Source: Meandrina meandrites
Lineage: Eukaryota; Cnidaria; Anthozoa; Scleractinia; Meandrinidae
Length of the DNA: 64,000 bases
Assembly: GCA_963693305.1 (NCBI GenBank)
Contig: OY855904.1
Location: forward strand, 20,019,496-20,083,495
Reading direction: 5' to 3'
Under the pieces are notes generated by a model. That model had not been told where the DNA came from. It did no database searches and saw nothing but the letters and a program-made list of their open reading frames with translations. Of this stretch, positions 1 to 11,610 are shown piece by piece; the first letter of the stretch is position 1; every line of letters begins with the position of its first letter. The position numbers and the translations under genes were made by a program.

Positions 1-67
<67 letters not shown>

Positions 68-76
68 ACAAACAAA

Positions 77-115
<39 letters not shown>

Positions 116-117
116 AC
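1..117. repeat. (TAAA)n microsatellite
   Basis: Uninterrupted TAAA units with two TAAACAAA variants fill the first 117 bases. It lies downstream of the last DMGDH exon seen, so it is probably in an intron or 3' flank of that gene. Positions 118-448 show no recognisable exon. Confidence 0.97.
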
Positions 118-448
118 AAGTGTCCCCATCAAGGAAAGTATTTTAAAGTAGCTTTCTTACTTTTTTTCTTTTGAAGGATGTACATTTACTAGTTAGTTAC
201 AGTTACTTAGAAATGCATTGTCCGTGTGTGTCCAAGACTACAACTTAAAATCCCTTTATGAAAGGCTTTAACCTTAGTTGAAATTACAAACGTTATGCTC
301 GTGGGTAGCCTAGAGACGGAGTCAGTGTCTCTTTAAGGCAGTTCCCCGTCTATATGTCCTCCCATGGTACGACCTAGGCCTCTCTTCTCTATATATCATT
401 CATCATCAAATAACAATTATCCACATAACATAAGTGTAATTAACGTAC

Positions 449-583
449 CTTATTGGCATACCAAATAGTTTCGTTCCCTTCAGGGTCCACATCTGTTGTA
501 TCCACCGTTAGGAAACACAAAACACGTTCACAGTCATCCTTGTTCAGTTTTAGAAGAGCATCTCGTCCGATAAAATTGACACC
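449..583 (-). CDS. DMGDH: DMGDH exon (last one inside the window)
   Basis: Phase 0 to phase 0 between GAACAG and GTACGT. Reads [13 protein letters not shown], then [19 protein letters not shown], very close to the human [16 protein letters not shown] segment. The C-terminal exon(s) must lie beyond position 1. Confidence 0.92.
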
Positions 584-3500
584 CTGTTCAAATGAATGAG
601 CAAGTAAAAGTTTGTTTTCAACACCAGATACACAGCAAGTGCTATTAGCCTGAAAGCCATGCATCTGAGAAACATTTCTTACCTTGTTCAACTTTATAGA
701 CGACATTAAATCTGCCTCAACAGCGTTAGTTGACATATTCATCTGCCAAAAAAAAAAACCACGAAACAGCCATGATGATTACTATACTTAACAAATCGCG
801 CGGAATATCGCCTGATACTTAGCCGACGAGGCCGTAGTCCGAGGTGGCTAAAATCAGCCGATATTGCACAGGATTGAGCAGGATAACTGTTTTATTGAGG
901 GGTAAAATATTCTGTAGTTACTGCGGCAACAGTTTTGACCAGTAAGTTCTTGCGTAGAAAAACTCCAATGGAAAACAAGGATGGTTTCAATTGAGGAAGA
1001 CTTACAGGACGGATTACGAACGACGAACTTGAAAACATTTGCCAATATTTTCAAGATGTACATGTGTTGTCGTGACATAAGGTGGCCCCATTAACAGGGA
1101 AATGTTACTCGAGTCTTTATTCTTGTAAGAGACCAGAAAATTAATAGCACTTGGTACTTATTGTTGATCAGTAATGCGAAGTGACCTCACAACTTCCACC
1201 GAACAAGCATCTCAGATAAAAAGCACGCAAACTAATTAGCAAATAAAGTACATGGTGTACAGATTGTTCAAGTAAAACTAAGGGGACATTACAAAGTTAT
1301 AAATACCTCAAAACCCCAAGAACGAAATCCTTTCTCTAATCGCAACGAGTTTAAGGCGTACGTGCCAAAGTCTCCGATACCATAATCATCACCAGCTTTC
1401 AATAACGCTTCATAGAGTTCAGCTGTTTGCTCTTTCTTGTGAAATAACTCCCAACCTAATTCGCCTGCATCAAAGCCAAACGACTACATTACCATCAATA
1501 TACAAAGACTCTAAGGACATCTATAAGCCTTTTAAATTTAACGTCGATCCTATGAATTTGGAGGCAAGGAAGATTGCGATCTCTACACCCTGTAATCTAC
1601 TTTGGAACCATGACAATTCTTTAAGTCCAGCGCTGATTAATGGGCCGTATTTTATTTTTCAGCTGGCTTCAAATTTAAACAACGTATTCAATTACGCAAT
1701 AATTATTACGTTACAGCGAGGGTTGGGACTTAGTTATAATTGAAATAATTGACGTATTAGATGTTGGTTACATTCAGACTCTCTCAGGCGTGAGCTACCC
1801 CCACAGGGCACCACTATTTACCCACCCGAGCAAGTTGAGGGAGAACAAGGCTAGTTAGTCAACTTCCCCTTAAAAGCCCGTGGCCGACCCTTCTCGAGTG
1901 AGTCTAATGCACGTAATAGCTCTTACCTGTGAAGGAAAACCGACTGGCCTGCACGGGAAGTCCCGCGACCTCTATGTTTCTAAACGCCAGATATGGAAAC
2001 TTCTCATCACTCAAGTCTGATGACGTCAGCTTAGAAAGGACATCACGTGAGTGAGGCCCAGCGATACCGAGGCAAGCAACATCATCAGTGACAATCTTGA
2101 TCGTGACACTGTAATCACCTTTACGTTGGTTTTCCAACAGCCACCTATCAGCAACAGGTCCAAAAATAAGTATTGCATAGCTTCCAAGCTGGGAGCGAAT
2201 TGCTAAATGAAAAACAATTTATGTAGCTTGATTTAGGCATGTAACACTGGTGTTACCTGGTGAAGGCTCAATGTGCAGACACCCGCGTAGAGGATCACGT
2301 GAATGCGTGAGCTAGCGCGCGAGTGATGCTTGGAAAACAGATCTGCAGTTGTGTCTCTAGTAGTATGAATGCATAAGAGTTAAACTAATAGATTTAAATC
2401 GCCACTCTAGACATATTGTTCTTGCATGAGTTTTTGAGGTGTCACAAATAATAACAACATCAGTAATACCTGAGATCGTGAAATTCAGTCGCACTTCCAG
2501 TGACAAGAAAATAGTGATCTGGTGCCACGCAGGAGACAGACATTTCTGCGTACACTTTACCCCTTGGAGTCAGCATGTGACTTATATTTGAGTTCCCTAC
2601 CTAAAAGTATTGATAATAAAGCAAAAGAACAACAAGTATAAAAAGCATCCGTTCAATTTAGCAGCCCAGACATTTTCAAAACCTGGCAAGCTGTGTTTGC
2701 TTCAGAACATTAAAATGGCGAAAAGCATCACCTACTGTCTGTTTAATGTTTTCAAACATGACACTTACTTTAGGTAGCTCATTGGCGAAGATCATATCCA
2801 TAAGTGAAGATGCATCTTTTCCCTTGACTTCAATTTTCCCGTAAGGAGACAAGTCAATTATACCGACTTTACTCAGCACCATGTCACATTCTCGACCAAC
2901 TGGCTCAAACCAGTTTGTTCGTCGAAAACTGGGTTTATACCCTGGTTCGTCTCCAGGACGTGCGAACCAGTTGGGTTGTTCCCAGCCAGCACGGAGTCCC
3001 ATCTGTGCACCACGTTCGCAAAGTCTCTGTAGAGAAAATAGCAAACGAACGTCACGACTAGGAACAACCACTGAACATTCAAGACTTGGCAGCTTTTTTG
3101 GCATTGTTGTAAACTGGATATTATGCGTACTGGGTTTCAGCGCATTCTGCCGCCGATCACGATAAGGCAATAAAAGAAGTGCACGTAGCAACATCATATA
3201 AAAACTGGCGCGCCCTAAATAGATGGCTAGACGTTTTTGCATGAGTTTTTGTTTTTAAACACTCGACTTACAAAAGAAACATAAAGAGCCGCTGATGATA
3301 TAATTTTGAGGAAATGTCAAAACTTTCATCAGCAGTGGCTGATATACGGGAGGGCCTCATGGAGCCCCATCCCTCCCCCGCCAACCCCTTTTTTGTCTAA
3401 ATATGTATGTTTTCAGGTCCCATTCGTTTAAGGGAACGGCCACCTTCATCTGCCCCCATCCAATTCTTAATCAAGAAAATGCTAATCTTCACTTGGACTG

Positions 3501-6500
3501 TCCGCGCCTATTGAGGGAACACCAATGCTTAATTCCCTCTATGAGTCTCGTCTGCAGGGAATCATGGTATTTGTATTCCAGGCTACAACTACCATAATTT
3601 TCCTTGCGGGCGTGCCTCATGCATATGGAGAATTGGACATTACCTTGTATATTCCACTGGTCCTGGAAGGGCGACCAGCCCACCTCTCTAGTTTAGGATG
3701 TATCATTTCGTTATTAAGACCGTATGTCTCTCGCACCTTCGCCAACACATACTCCCTTGTGGTCCAGTTACCATAGCGACTGGGTTCACATTCAATGAGA
3801 TCATAGGGAGGCTCTCCATCGATCATCCAGTCAGATAGGTACTTACCGACCCCTCCTGGAGGGAAGAAAAATATTAAATAAAAATAGTGTAAAGGTGCTG
3901 ACACACAAAGGGACATGCTGCAGCGGAAAAATCACATGTACACACAGAAGAAAATTAGCAGGGACATGTGCAGCGACACGTCCCATTGGGGGGGGGGGGG
4001 GGGGGGGGTGGCACTTGTGCCGCGACATGCCCTTGTAACTTGTCCCTTGACTAGTCAGCACCTTCCCTGCTTCATCTTCTTGTGTACATGCATGTGACTT
4101 TGTCTTTGTTGCATGTTGATGGCACATGTCCCTTCGTGAGCCAGCACTTTCAAGTTAACAGCTGCATGAAATCAACAACAAAAGATATCACAAGGCACAC
4201 ACTTCTTCCATCTTACGCTGCGTTTTGAAAAAATGTTCCCGTAAAAAGTTGACCAGAAAAAAATAACAGCCATCACTTACCCGCGAGACCAATCCCGTAG
4301 CCCGTCCCTAGGGACAGCCACATGTTGGGAACCTCTGCATCGGGACCAAGCAACGGAATAGCGTCGGGGGTGTAGGTAATGGGGCCTGAAATAACACTCG
4401 TTATTTCGGCATTGGCAAGGACGGGTGTTCGCTTCATCGAATAGTCCACGTAATCACTGATTCTGTCCAAATCACTTTCAAATAATTCTTTTCCGAATCC
4501 CTCAGGAACGGCGTCCCACCTTCAAAGAAGTGTACATGTGTGTGTTCTATAAATCACCTATTTCACTGATAAAACCAGTTCTTAGCCCTGGTTTAAACGT
4601 CGCATTTTACATGCCCTTAATTCGGCAATTTGATTTGGCACATGTAAAATGCGACGTTTAAACCAGGCCTTAGTTTAATTACAGTTCAGATGACAACAGC
4701 TTTGTAAACCGTTGTAACTTGGTTAGAAAGAAATTGTTTCTGATTGACAAAACGTTCTTACCGGCATCAAACTCCGTTGAACGAATATTCAACAGTACAA
4801 TCAACCAAAACACGCAATAATAGTTTTCCCAATAGAACACGAAAATAAAAACCGGCAAACAACCGAACCAACGGTTACATGTATTAACCTTTTCAACCAA
4901 TAAAGGTTGGAAAATTGTCTTTTGCAACACCAGCAAAATCAAACAAAACTGCTTGCCGCCGAAAGAGTTGGTCCAAATGGAACATGACCCATGTGACAAA
5001 CTAAGGGACAATCCTACCAAGCATCTTCCATTTTCATCTTGTCAGCACTTTCATATGTGCCAAACCCAATTCCTTGCTTCTCCTGACGGGAATAAACTGA
5101 ACCTTCCAAGTCCCTCATAAAAGGAAGCTCTTTCTTTAAATTAGCGACCTCGGGGATCTGTCCGGTAATAATGTACTGATGATGTACCACGCCCAAGGCA
5201 AGTTCGCTTCCTACCATGCGGCCGATCTCTCTGCCATTAAAACCTTGAAATGACAACACAGAATATAAATTAGATAGCAGTCACAGAGAACCCGGTTACC
5301 GTAACACTGAGACAATCAGAAGACCAGTTCGTGAATGATGTGAGCGGTTCGGAGGACGGATACATGATTGACCTCAATGACGTCCAATACTCTAATGGCG
5401 CTGCCGTGATTCGAAAAAAACAAGGGCATTTGTTGGAATAGGGGCGCTAAAGTACTATGAGCGCCAAATCGAATCATTTTGAACGCAAAATTTGGCCATT
5501 AAGCACTTAATGACTGGCCCCGAGAGGAACAGTAAGTTTTGTTTCCCCGAGACCCTCGATGTCCCCCGAGGCGGAACCAAGGGGAACATCGAGGGTCGAG
5601 TTTAAGTTTAAGCTGTTGTCGCGCTACGGAGTTAGTGAGTTTTGTTCGCCCCAAGCAGTCATAGAGTTTTGACGCGTGACACGCTCTCGTCCAATAGAAA
5701 GCAGCATTTCAGTTGGGGGGTATAATCCACGTTGTTGTTTTGTAAAAGACGGCTAAAGACGTTCCATTTTAACCCATTTTACTATTTGTTTAACGATCGT
5801 TTCGTTTTTTCTTTGGTCGATATAGAAGCCTTAGGCTATATATAAGGCCCAGCTTCGAGGAAAGCTTAAAGATCAGGAGGGTATTAATGTTCTTTTTTTA
5901 TAAATCAATCACCTGCTGCATTAACAACATGCTTAGCTTTAATTGTTCCGTGCGGTGTTTGTACGTCCCATCTGCCGTCAGATCTGTAGTTGAGCCCAGT
6001 GACTGGAGCAGGCATGTATAACTCGGCCCCATACATCCGCGCTCCTATAGCAAGGGCCTGTGTCATGGAATATGGATCAATGTAACCATCCTCTGAAAAA
6101 AATCGTTAATGCGAATTCTTGAAACGTGTCTGAAGTTCACTTTTGTTTTAAGAGGTACCAATTCTAAAACAATAAATGAACTGACACTGACAAGTTTTAG
6201 GCTCAATACCTTTTATCACGAAAACTCTCACGGCCGTCATTTTAGATTCAATCATTCAGCGGAGCGTGTTCTAAAACCAAGAACACCAAACACCCACAAA
6301 CAAGGTAAGTTTACGTTTAGGATTAGGATTAGAAGTTAGCGGTTGGTGGATTGGTTAGCGGTTAGCAGTGCTAGATACATCGACACTCAAATGAAGTGTT
6401 TTTTTTGTTATTTATTTTTTAGGGTTTTTGGTGGTTAGGGTGAGCTTTTGGAAGGATGTTTCGGGCTGTTCTGGGGTGTTCCGGTGCTCCGATGTTCCTG

Positions 6501-7933
6501 GTTTTAGTATACCAATCAGCAAGTTTCGCCCCCCTAAAAGGTATGTCAGACACCCTCGTCATTTTTATCGGAGAATTCCTCCTAGAAAGTTTTGAGCGTT
6601 GCTCACAAGGAAAGAAATGTTCTCTTCGTGATATGAATACTCACCAGGGAAGTACAAAGCTCCCAACACGTCGTCCACATTCAGAAGTGGATGTACTTGC
6701 GCGACTTCCTCTGTGGTAATCAGCCTCTGTGGTGCCTTGTGCCAGCCATGTCTGTGCATCTGATATTTTGCCTCCTCGAGTCTCTCGGGAGTTGTGCATA
6801 TTCGTACGCTGCCACACATGTGAAACCCTACATCCTGCAGATAAATGACACAGACGTTTTCCAAATGTAATTTGTACCAATTTTTATAAACACTGTTTTC
6901 AAAGGGAGGTTACTTGCGCTACGAAGGATTTACTAAATGCAGTTCGTTATCTTTCAAAAACAGCGTTACATGTAACATCACAAATAGTTAAGGGACGTAA
7001 AAATCTTTCAATAATATTCTGATTGGCTACAAACAAACGGCTATAAAATAGTACAAAGATTATTACAACTGGGCCGGAATGCTCGAAAACCGTTCAACAC
7101 TAACCCATGAATAAAAGTTAATCGAGGGTTCGATTTCTCTTGTATAAAAGTGTTTTTATTGCTTATGTTTTGTGAAGTTTGAGATTAGTCAAAGTCAAAA
7201 CTGGCATGGAGGAAAATTCTAAACAGAAAATCTTACTGAAACGTTAAAACTGAAATCAAAATTCACGCTCAGAAATCTGGATTAGCTTAATTGTGCTTCG
7301 AACAACCCGGCCCTGGTGAATTGCGGGTTGTTTCAAGGACACGATGAAAGATAAAACGATAGCTTCGTTTTGACAAAATGCCAAGAGTAATATCAAAGAT
7401 TGTGAGCTGGATAATCCACAGTACTGACCTGACCAGTTTCCTCTTGGAGTTTTTTGTATAAGCACATGCTGTAGTGGGTTATCGGCTTCATGTTCACCAC
7501 TGGGTTATAATGAGAAGTAACACCAAACTAAATAAGCAAAAAAATAAATAAATAAAACATGATAAACATGAGTTAAAGTACAAGGTCAAACTGGTTCGAA
7601 CGAATGAATTGAATCCTTCAAGTACCGGCTACATGGCGAACATTAGACTTTCTAAAAGTCGGTCGCTTCTCGTTTCCGGTTTTATAAAGTCTAGGCGAAC
7701 ATAGATACTTTTCTATGCTCCGTGCAGTGATCAAGAAGTCAATCTTACGGGTTCCACTAACAAACATTACCGAGTGCCAAGTCGAGCCTGCAGTGAGTTC
7801 GGATTTCTCCAGAAGAATCACGTCCTTCATTCCGCCTTTGGCCAAGTGATAGGCAATGCTGGTGCCCAAGGCTCCTCCCCCAATGACAACAGCCTCGGCA
7901 TCTTCTTTGAGACGTTTGTTTAGCGGTTTTTGC
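449..7933 (-). CDS. DMGDH: Dimethylglycine dehydrogenase, mitochondrial (13 internal exons; both ends missing)
   Basis: Flavoenzyme of the mitochondrial matrix that demethylates N,N-dimethylglycine to sarcosine, using FAD and tetrahydrofolate, in choline/betaine breakdown. Thirteen exons were joined by eye using GT-AG borders and consistent phase: 7771-7933, 7429-7527, 6645-6834, 5913-6092, 5018-5243, 4281-4519, 3644-3855, 2769-3026, 2470-2600, 1927-2144, 1307-1464, 683-742 and 449-583, about 2.27 kb and 756 codons. In order they give the FAD-binding motif VVIGGG, the STWH motif whose His carries covalent FAD in mammals, the FAD oxidoreductase domain, then the folate-binding GcvT-like half ([44 protein letters not shown]). 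[20 protein letters not shown] and [12 protein letters not shown] fit DMGDH better than sarcosine dehydrogenase or PDPR. The human protein is 866 residues, so about 50 C-terminal residues lie off the window. Several introns hold MITEs. Confidence 0.93.
683..742 (-). CDS. DMGDH: DMGDH exon (20 codons)
   Basis: Phase 0 to phase 0 between TTGGCAG and GTAAGA. Reads [20 protein letters not shown]. It matches human [21 protein letters not shown], although the usually conserved P and G of the NPLEAGL motif are replaced. Confidence 0.82.
799..869. repeat. Short hairpin MITE in a DMGDH intron
   Basis: Imperfect inverted repeat GGAATATCGCCTGATACTTA ... GGCTAAAATCAGCCGATATT. A related sequence lies in the other orientation at 48515-48605, so it is a dispersed family. 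Confidence 0.6.
1307..1464 (-). CDS. DMGDH: DMGDH exon
   Basis: Phase 1 to phase 0. Reads [20 protein letters not shown], then [20 protein letters not shown]. Follows ATGCAG and ends in GGFE before GTATTT. Confidence 0.9.
1927..2144 (-). CDS. DMGDH: DMGDH exon
   Basis: Phase 2 to phase 1. Reads [32 protein letters not shown] and ASRFSFTG, the core of the aminomethyltransferase-like fold. Donor GTAAGA. Confidence 0.92.
2470..2600 (-). CDS. DMGDH: DMGDH exon
   Basis: Phase 0 to phase 2. Reads [20 protein letters not shown], then [15 protein letters not shown], matching human SHMLTPKGRVYAE and LLITGSGSELHDL. Flanked by TTTTAG and GTATTA. Confidence 0.9.
2769..3026 (-). CDS. DMGDH: DMGDH exon opening the GcvT-like folate half
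   Basis: Phase 0 to phase 0, 86 codons. Reads [33 protein letters not shown] and [18 protein letters not shown], matching the GcvT/folate-binding half. Flanked by CTACAG and GTAAGT. Confidence 0.94.
3644..3855 (-). CDS. DMGDH: DMGDH exon
   Basis: Phase 1 to phase 0. Reads [20 protein letters not shown], then [11 protein letters not shown] and [15 protein letters not shown], the end of the oxidase domain and start of the linker to the folate half. Flanked by CTCCAG and GTAATG. Confidence 0.93.
3895..4147. mobile_element. MITE with ~23-bp terminal inverted repeats in a DMGDH intron
   Basis: Ends GTGCTGACACACAAAGGGAC and its near inverse (CCCTTCGTGAGCCAGCAC) bound a 253-bp segment with a G-run of more than 20 bases at about 3989-4009. 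No convincing target duplication was seen. Confidence 0.6.
4281..4519 (-). CDS. DMGDH: DMGDH exon
   Basis: Phase 2 to phase 1. Reads [17 protein letters not shown], then [20 protein letters not shown] and [10 protein letters not shown], the last part of the FAD domain. Flanked by TTGAAG and GTAAGT. Confidence 0.92.
4582..4672. mobile_element. 91-bp hairpin MITE in a DMGDH intron
   Basis: Arms of about 30 bp (CCTGGTTTAAACGTCGCATT and its inverse) pair almost perfectly around a short loop. Flanking TTA may be the target duplication. Confidence 0.65.
5018..5243 (-). CDS. DMGDH: DMGDH exon with the DMGDH-diagnostic segment
   Basis: Phase 1 to phase 2. Reads [27 protein letters not shown] and [20 protein letters not shown]. 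The last stretch is close to human DMGDH and unlike the same region of SARDH. Splice sites TTCAAG and GTAGGA; the donor is weak. Confidence 0.93.
5913..6092 (-). CDS. DMGDH: DMGDH exon
   Basis: Phase 1 to phase 1. Reads [20 protein letters not shown] and ends in VVNAAG, the end of the second strand segment of the FAD domain. Flanked by TTTCAG and GTGATT. Confidence 0.92.
6645..6834 (-). CDS. DMGDH: DMGDH exon
   Basis: Starts after CTGCAG at phase 0 with [19 protein letters not shown] and ends at phase 1 before GTGAGT within LYFPGE. Matches the human segment VGFHQPGSIRLATTP to LYNPGDG. Confidence 0.92.
7429..7527 (-). CDS. DMGDH: DMGDH exon
   Basis: Phase 0 to phase 0, 33 codons, reading [14 protein letters not shown] then [11 protein letters not shown]. 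This matches the stretch after the flavinylation site (human AAGLTTYFHPG, then LYEKLEEETGQ). Flanked by AG and GTCAGT. Confidence 0.88.
7771..7933 (-). CDS. DMGDH: DMGDH exon: FAD-binding motif and flavinylation His
   Basis: Starts after CTATAG at phase 2 and ends at phase 0 before GTAATG. It encodes [17 protein letters not shown], the dinucleotide-binding loop, and finishes at STWHS. The His codon is at 7774-7776 and matches the covalent FAD site of mammalian DMGDH. No initiator Met is needed here: the exon is spliced to an upstream one. Confidence 0.92.
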
Positions 7934-8290
7934 CTATAGCGAAAAAACACAAAGAGAGGCACGACTTCATGGACATACCCTTTAGCTTTGGGCGAGAACA
8001 CACCATATAACACGCTTCAAGACCTTATAACTACTACTTAGGGTAAAAAAACATGCATAACTTCCAGTGGAATCAACAAACTTGAAGATGTGCTGTTTTC
8101 AGAGTTGCAGCGTAAAACGGACTGGCCACGGGGTACACCCTAGGACTCAAAAGAGATTAATTTCATCACTCTGGTTGCTTTACGTTACAAAACACACTGA
8201 TTATAATGAATTGAATTAGTTTCGACCCCACTGAAGGCATGTCTGTGTATGAGGTGAAGCCGACATGCACTTCTTTAACACAAAATGAAC

Positions 8291-8931
8291 CCGGCGGGTC
8301 CGATCGATGAAATTCGATAATCGATAAAATCGATTGTAATCGATAATAATCGTCGAATAATCGATAGTAATTAATCGATTGATATCGGAAATCGATGAAA
8401 ATCGAAGTTCGAAAGAGTTGTGAGTATCGATTTTCATTGATTTTAATCGATTTTGATCAATTTTCATCCATTTTTATCGATTATATCGATAAGTTCAGAT
8501 ATGTTTGCGCTACACACTACAAGGTATTAGCAATTCAGTCTTCTTCCACTAGATGTGTCAAATTTACGAAAAACCTGATGTAAAGTCCTTACTGTACATG
8601 GGCACTCGTGGTAGCCGTTCCCTACAGCCTCTATTAATAATAGGTTCATTCCGTCGGTCATTTGATGACTCCACGCGAACGGATGCGTAACGTATCAGCT
8701 TACACCCGGGGCTTACAAAATGTTGTAACAATTCATAAATGGTTCATTTATTAAAACTGATAATGATCGATTAAATCGATAAAATCGATACAATTAAGAG
8801 CACTTGACTAGTGAGTATCGACTTTAATCGATTGGTTAAACCAATCGATATCAATCGATTGATTTTTATTGATTATATTGATTATATCGACCGGTTTCTG
8901 ATGATTCATTTTCATCGATTGGACCCGCCGG
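8291..8931. mobile_element. Non-autonomous element with TIRs and an AATCGAT-rich body
   Basis: Terminal inverted repeats CCGGCGGGTCC(G/A)ATCGATGAAA bound 641 bp. Both halves are packed with variants of AATCGATAA/TTATCGATT; the middle (about 8500-8750) is unique. No coding capacity. Confidence 0.65.
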
Positions 8932-9428
8932 AAAAAAAAACAATCCATTCCCGCCTCGCTGACTCGCTGACGGGCTTGTTCTAATTTCTAGGTCTGTTCA
9001 CAGCTCGAGGAAACAGCACGAAACTGACACAAATCTAAACGCCATTACAAGATAGCTTGGGTCGAGCTTAGGGGATGCAATGATAACGGTACCACGCTTG
9101 TATAATTTTGGACCAAGTCAATTTTCTACGTCTTCTGCTATGGCGATGAAACAATCTGACTACAAAACATGGTCTGAGGCTAGTGACCATCAAGGTCCAT
9201 AAAGGAAGAATAATTTGCCGGCGTTAAGGAAGGAATAAAACTATAGAAGTTAAATAAGCAGGTGCTGTTGAAATGCTACATGCACTCATAACCAATGAAA
9301 TACAATCGAACCCTTTACATGTAAGCGGCCACCCTTTATTACAAGGCCAGTTGTCAAAGTCCCGAAACTGTTGCCAGTATAATACTGTAAATAAACCCCT
9401 TTTAAGCGGCCACCTGTCTGCCGTCCCG
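8932..9428. other. Non-coding stretch, nothing recognised
   Basis: No exon-like reading frame, tRNA or clear repeat was seen apart from the 9-bp target site at the right edge. It may be intron or 5' flank of DMGDH, whose transit-peptide exon was not found. Confidence 0.5.
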
Positions 9429-9528
9429 TAGTCTCCTTCGCAGCCGTTGTTTGGGTTCGTCACGGAACGCTTTGGTGGGGGAGGGAGCGTTGCGTGACGA
9501 GCCCAAACAACGGCTGCAAAGGAGACTA
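9429..9528. mobile_element. 100-bp palindromic MITE with 9-bp target duplication
   Basis: Arms TAGTCTCCTTCGCAGCCGTT and inverse extend about 40 bp each around a GT-rich loop. GCCGTCCCG occurs exactly at both sides (9420-9428 and 9529-9537). A 9-bp duplication is typical of Mutator-like elements. Confidence 0.82.
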
Positions 9529-9537
9529 GCCGTCCCG

Positions 9538-10980
9538 ATGAGAGTTGTTTTCAGGGGCGTTCGTGGAGTACGCACGGAAGAGGAATTAATTGATGCGAGC
9601 GCTATGGGGGTCTGGTATGCGCTCCGACGAACTTTTTATTTTTAAGGGCTCAGAAATGCCATTTTTCACGATTACGGATTTCCCGGGGACATTTTCATGA
9701 AGGAAAACATTGAAAAACGTTTGAATTGGTATTTAGTAAATTATGTTGTTTAAATGTCAACCTGTGGGGACAGTTACTAGTAGGCTTAATAGGAGAGACT
9801 GAAAAACAGTGATATGTTATTGTTGTAGCGATGACTGGGTTTTGAACCTCCGTATTAATATTCGCTATTTGGTATTGAAGTAACGTAGCCTTTATATAGT
9901 CCTTATGCTAATCTCTGACGAATCCCTCTATTACATGTACGCGTCCAGATTTTTTGTTAGTTATACATGTAGACCGAAAAATGAATGAAACATCGGACCA
10001 AACAGGTAGTCATATCACAATAACAAGAGAGTGTACTCTCTTGACAATATATATTAGCATTCTTGTATGTCACCCATAAATTGTGTCACGAAATCTTCGA
10101 TGTTTGCACACTTAAAAATATACATCAACATAACTCGAGAGAAATTTCGCGTGCAATATCGTCAATAACAGGAGCGCCAAGTCAACATTTTCAACTAAGT
10201 GTCTAAACTATGTAACAGCAACGATCTCACTAAACGAGAAAAAAAGAGGTAAAGGTGTTAGTGCGTTCGGTAACATTCATGTAATTGTACGCACCACTGC
10301 TCGACACAGCAAAAAAGCAATATATAGTTGAATCCTAGTCATTTTACCTCGAGTCTTGGGAACTTGAGTAGATGTGACCAGTCGATAGTACTCTTGAATC
10401 AACGTTCATAAATTTTCTGATCTTCGAGGCAGCACGATATACAGGAAATATCCCTGTCCACTTCCAAGGGGAGTGCAGCAAGATGGACATCATTCAACTA
10501 GACTGACACGGTATGCAAATTTACCCTCGCGAAGCAGTTTTAAATATTGAGCAGTTAATTCTGCCCTCAGGGAATTGTCGAGAATCACTTTACATTCAAA
10601 GCTAGTTTGAATGCTGGTGTGTTGGGAAACTCAAAAAAATCTGTTCCCGACAGTGACCGTGACTCTGCGGCCAATTTTCGTGCAGTGGCACACAATTCCC
10701 GTTTGACCAGTTTTGTACCGGATCGCGGATTCATGATTCTGTTCATTGAACGCCGAGCATTACACATGCAAGAAGGTCAAGAATAGTCACGAAAGTTTTG
10801 TGTTTTGTACAACACTATCTTTGAATCAAAGAAAAGTTAAAACCGTAGTTAACTAAGATAAAAAAAAAGCAGAAATAACAATGGTTCATTATCGAGGAGA
10901 TGATATAAAAAGACAGTTTACAAATGAGAGCCTTTTTTAATGCGTCACGCGTGACGTGAAACTTTTAAGTTTAAATTTAC
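9538..10980. other. Non-coding stretch with an unproven DMGDH 5' exon candidate
   Basis: Mostly featureless. At 10767 on the minus strand an ATG opens an Arg/Ser-rich peptide (MCNARRSMNRIMNPRSGTKL) with the composition of a mitochondrial transit peptide. A phase-2 GT that would join the first DMGDH exon is weak (CACG/GTCACT), so the exon is not claimed. Confidence 0.3.
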
Positions 10981-10984
10981 GAGG

Positions 10985-11610
10985 CAGGGTAACCCTACTG
11001 CCAGGGTAACCCTAGCAAGAGGGTTAGAAGATAGCCCGGGTTTACAAGCAAAACTTCACAGGATGGGTAACCCTACTACCCGGGTCAACTAACACCGGTT
11101 ACGCTTCAGTTAACCTTGTAAATAAAGCATGTAAAAAAACGGGTAATAATCTAAGAGCCAAAAACCGATTTTCGTCTTAGTTACGCAGTTTATCAGTTCC
11201 AGTTTCAATTTCCAAGCTCATTACATGTAACGTCCCAAGCAATATTTTATAGTTTAGTCGTTTGACGGAGAAACTACAAATAATTATGCATTCGAAAATA
11301 TTTCCGTTCCAACGCAAAAATATGACAAATTGTGAATGAACACGATGTTTCATGGTCACAATTCGCTCTTTTTGTCGCCATTTAAAACATATATATTTTG
11401 CTTCTTGGAGCCAAAATAAAGTTGTCCCGGGTAGGCGAGTTATCCCAAGCAGAGCGTTTACAAGGCGCTAGGGTAACCCTAGCGCTCAGCTAGTGCTTGG
11501 GTAACCCTAGCTGCCTTGTAAACACGTCGATGAAAAAAAAGAAGAAATGTGGGAGCGCTAGGGTAACCCTCCTGCTAGGGTAACCGTTGCACTAGGGTTA
11601 CCCTGCCTGT
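10985..11610. repeat. Cluster of GGGTAACCCTAGC motifs
   Basis: At least eight near-palindromic GGGTAACCC copies, often followed by TAGC or preceded by GCTAG, lie in two groups (10985-11100 and 11450-11605). The same motif family recurs at 22225-22500. No telomere-like tandem array and no coding. Confidence 0.6.

Noticed and set aside
3525..3776. Plus-strand frames over the DMGDH exon at 3644-3855
   Set aside because: Shadow of the minus-strand exon plus a degenerate repeat; no independent support.
10585..10767. DMGDH transit-peptide exon
   Set aside because: The composition fits, but the only phase-compatible donor is weak and nearly 3 kb lies between; left as a candidate in the text only.
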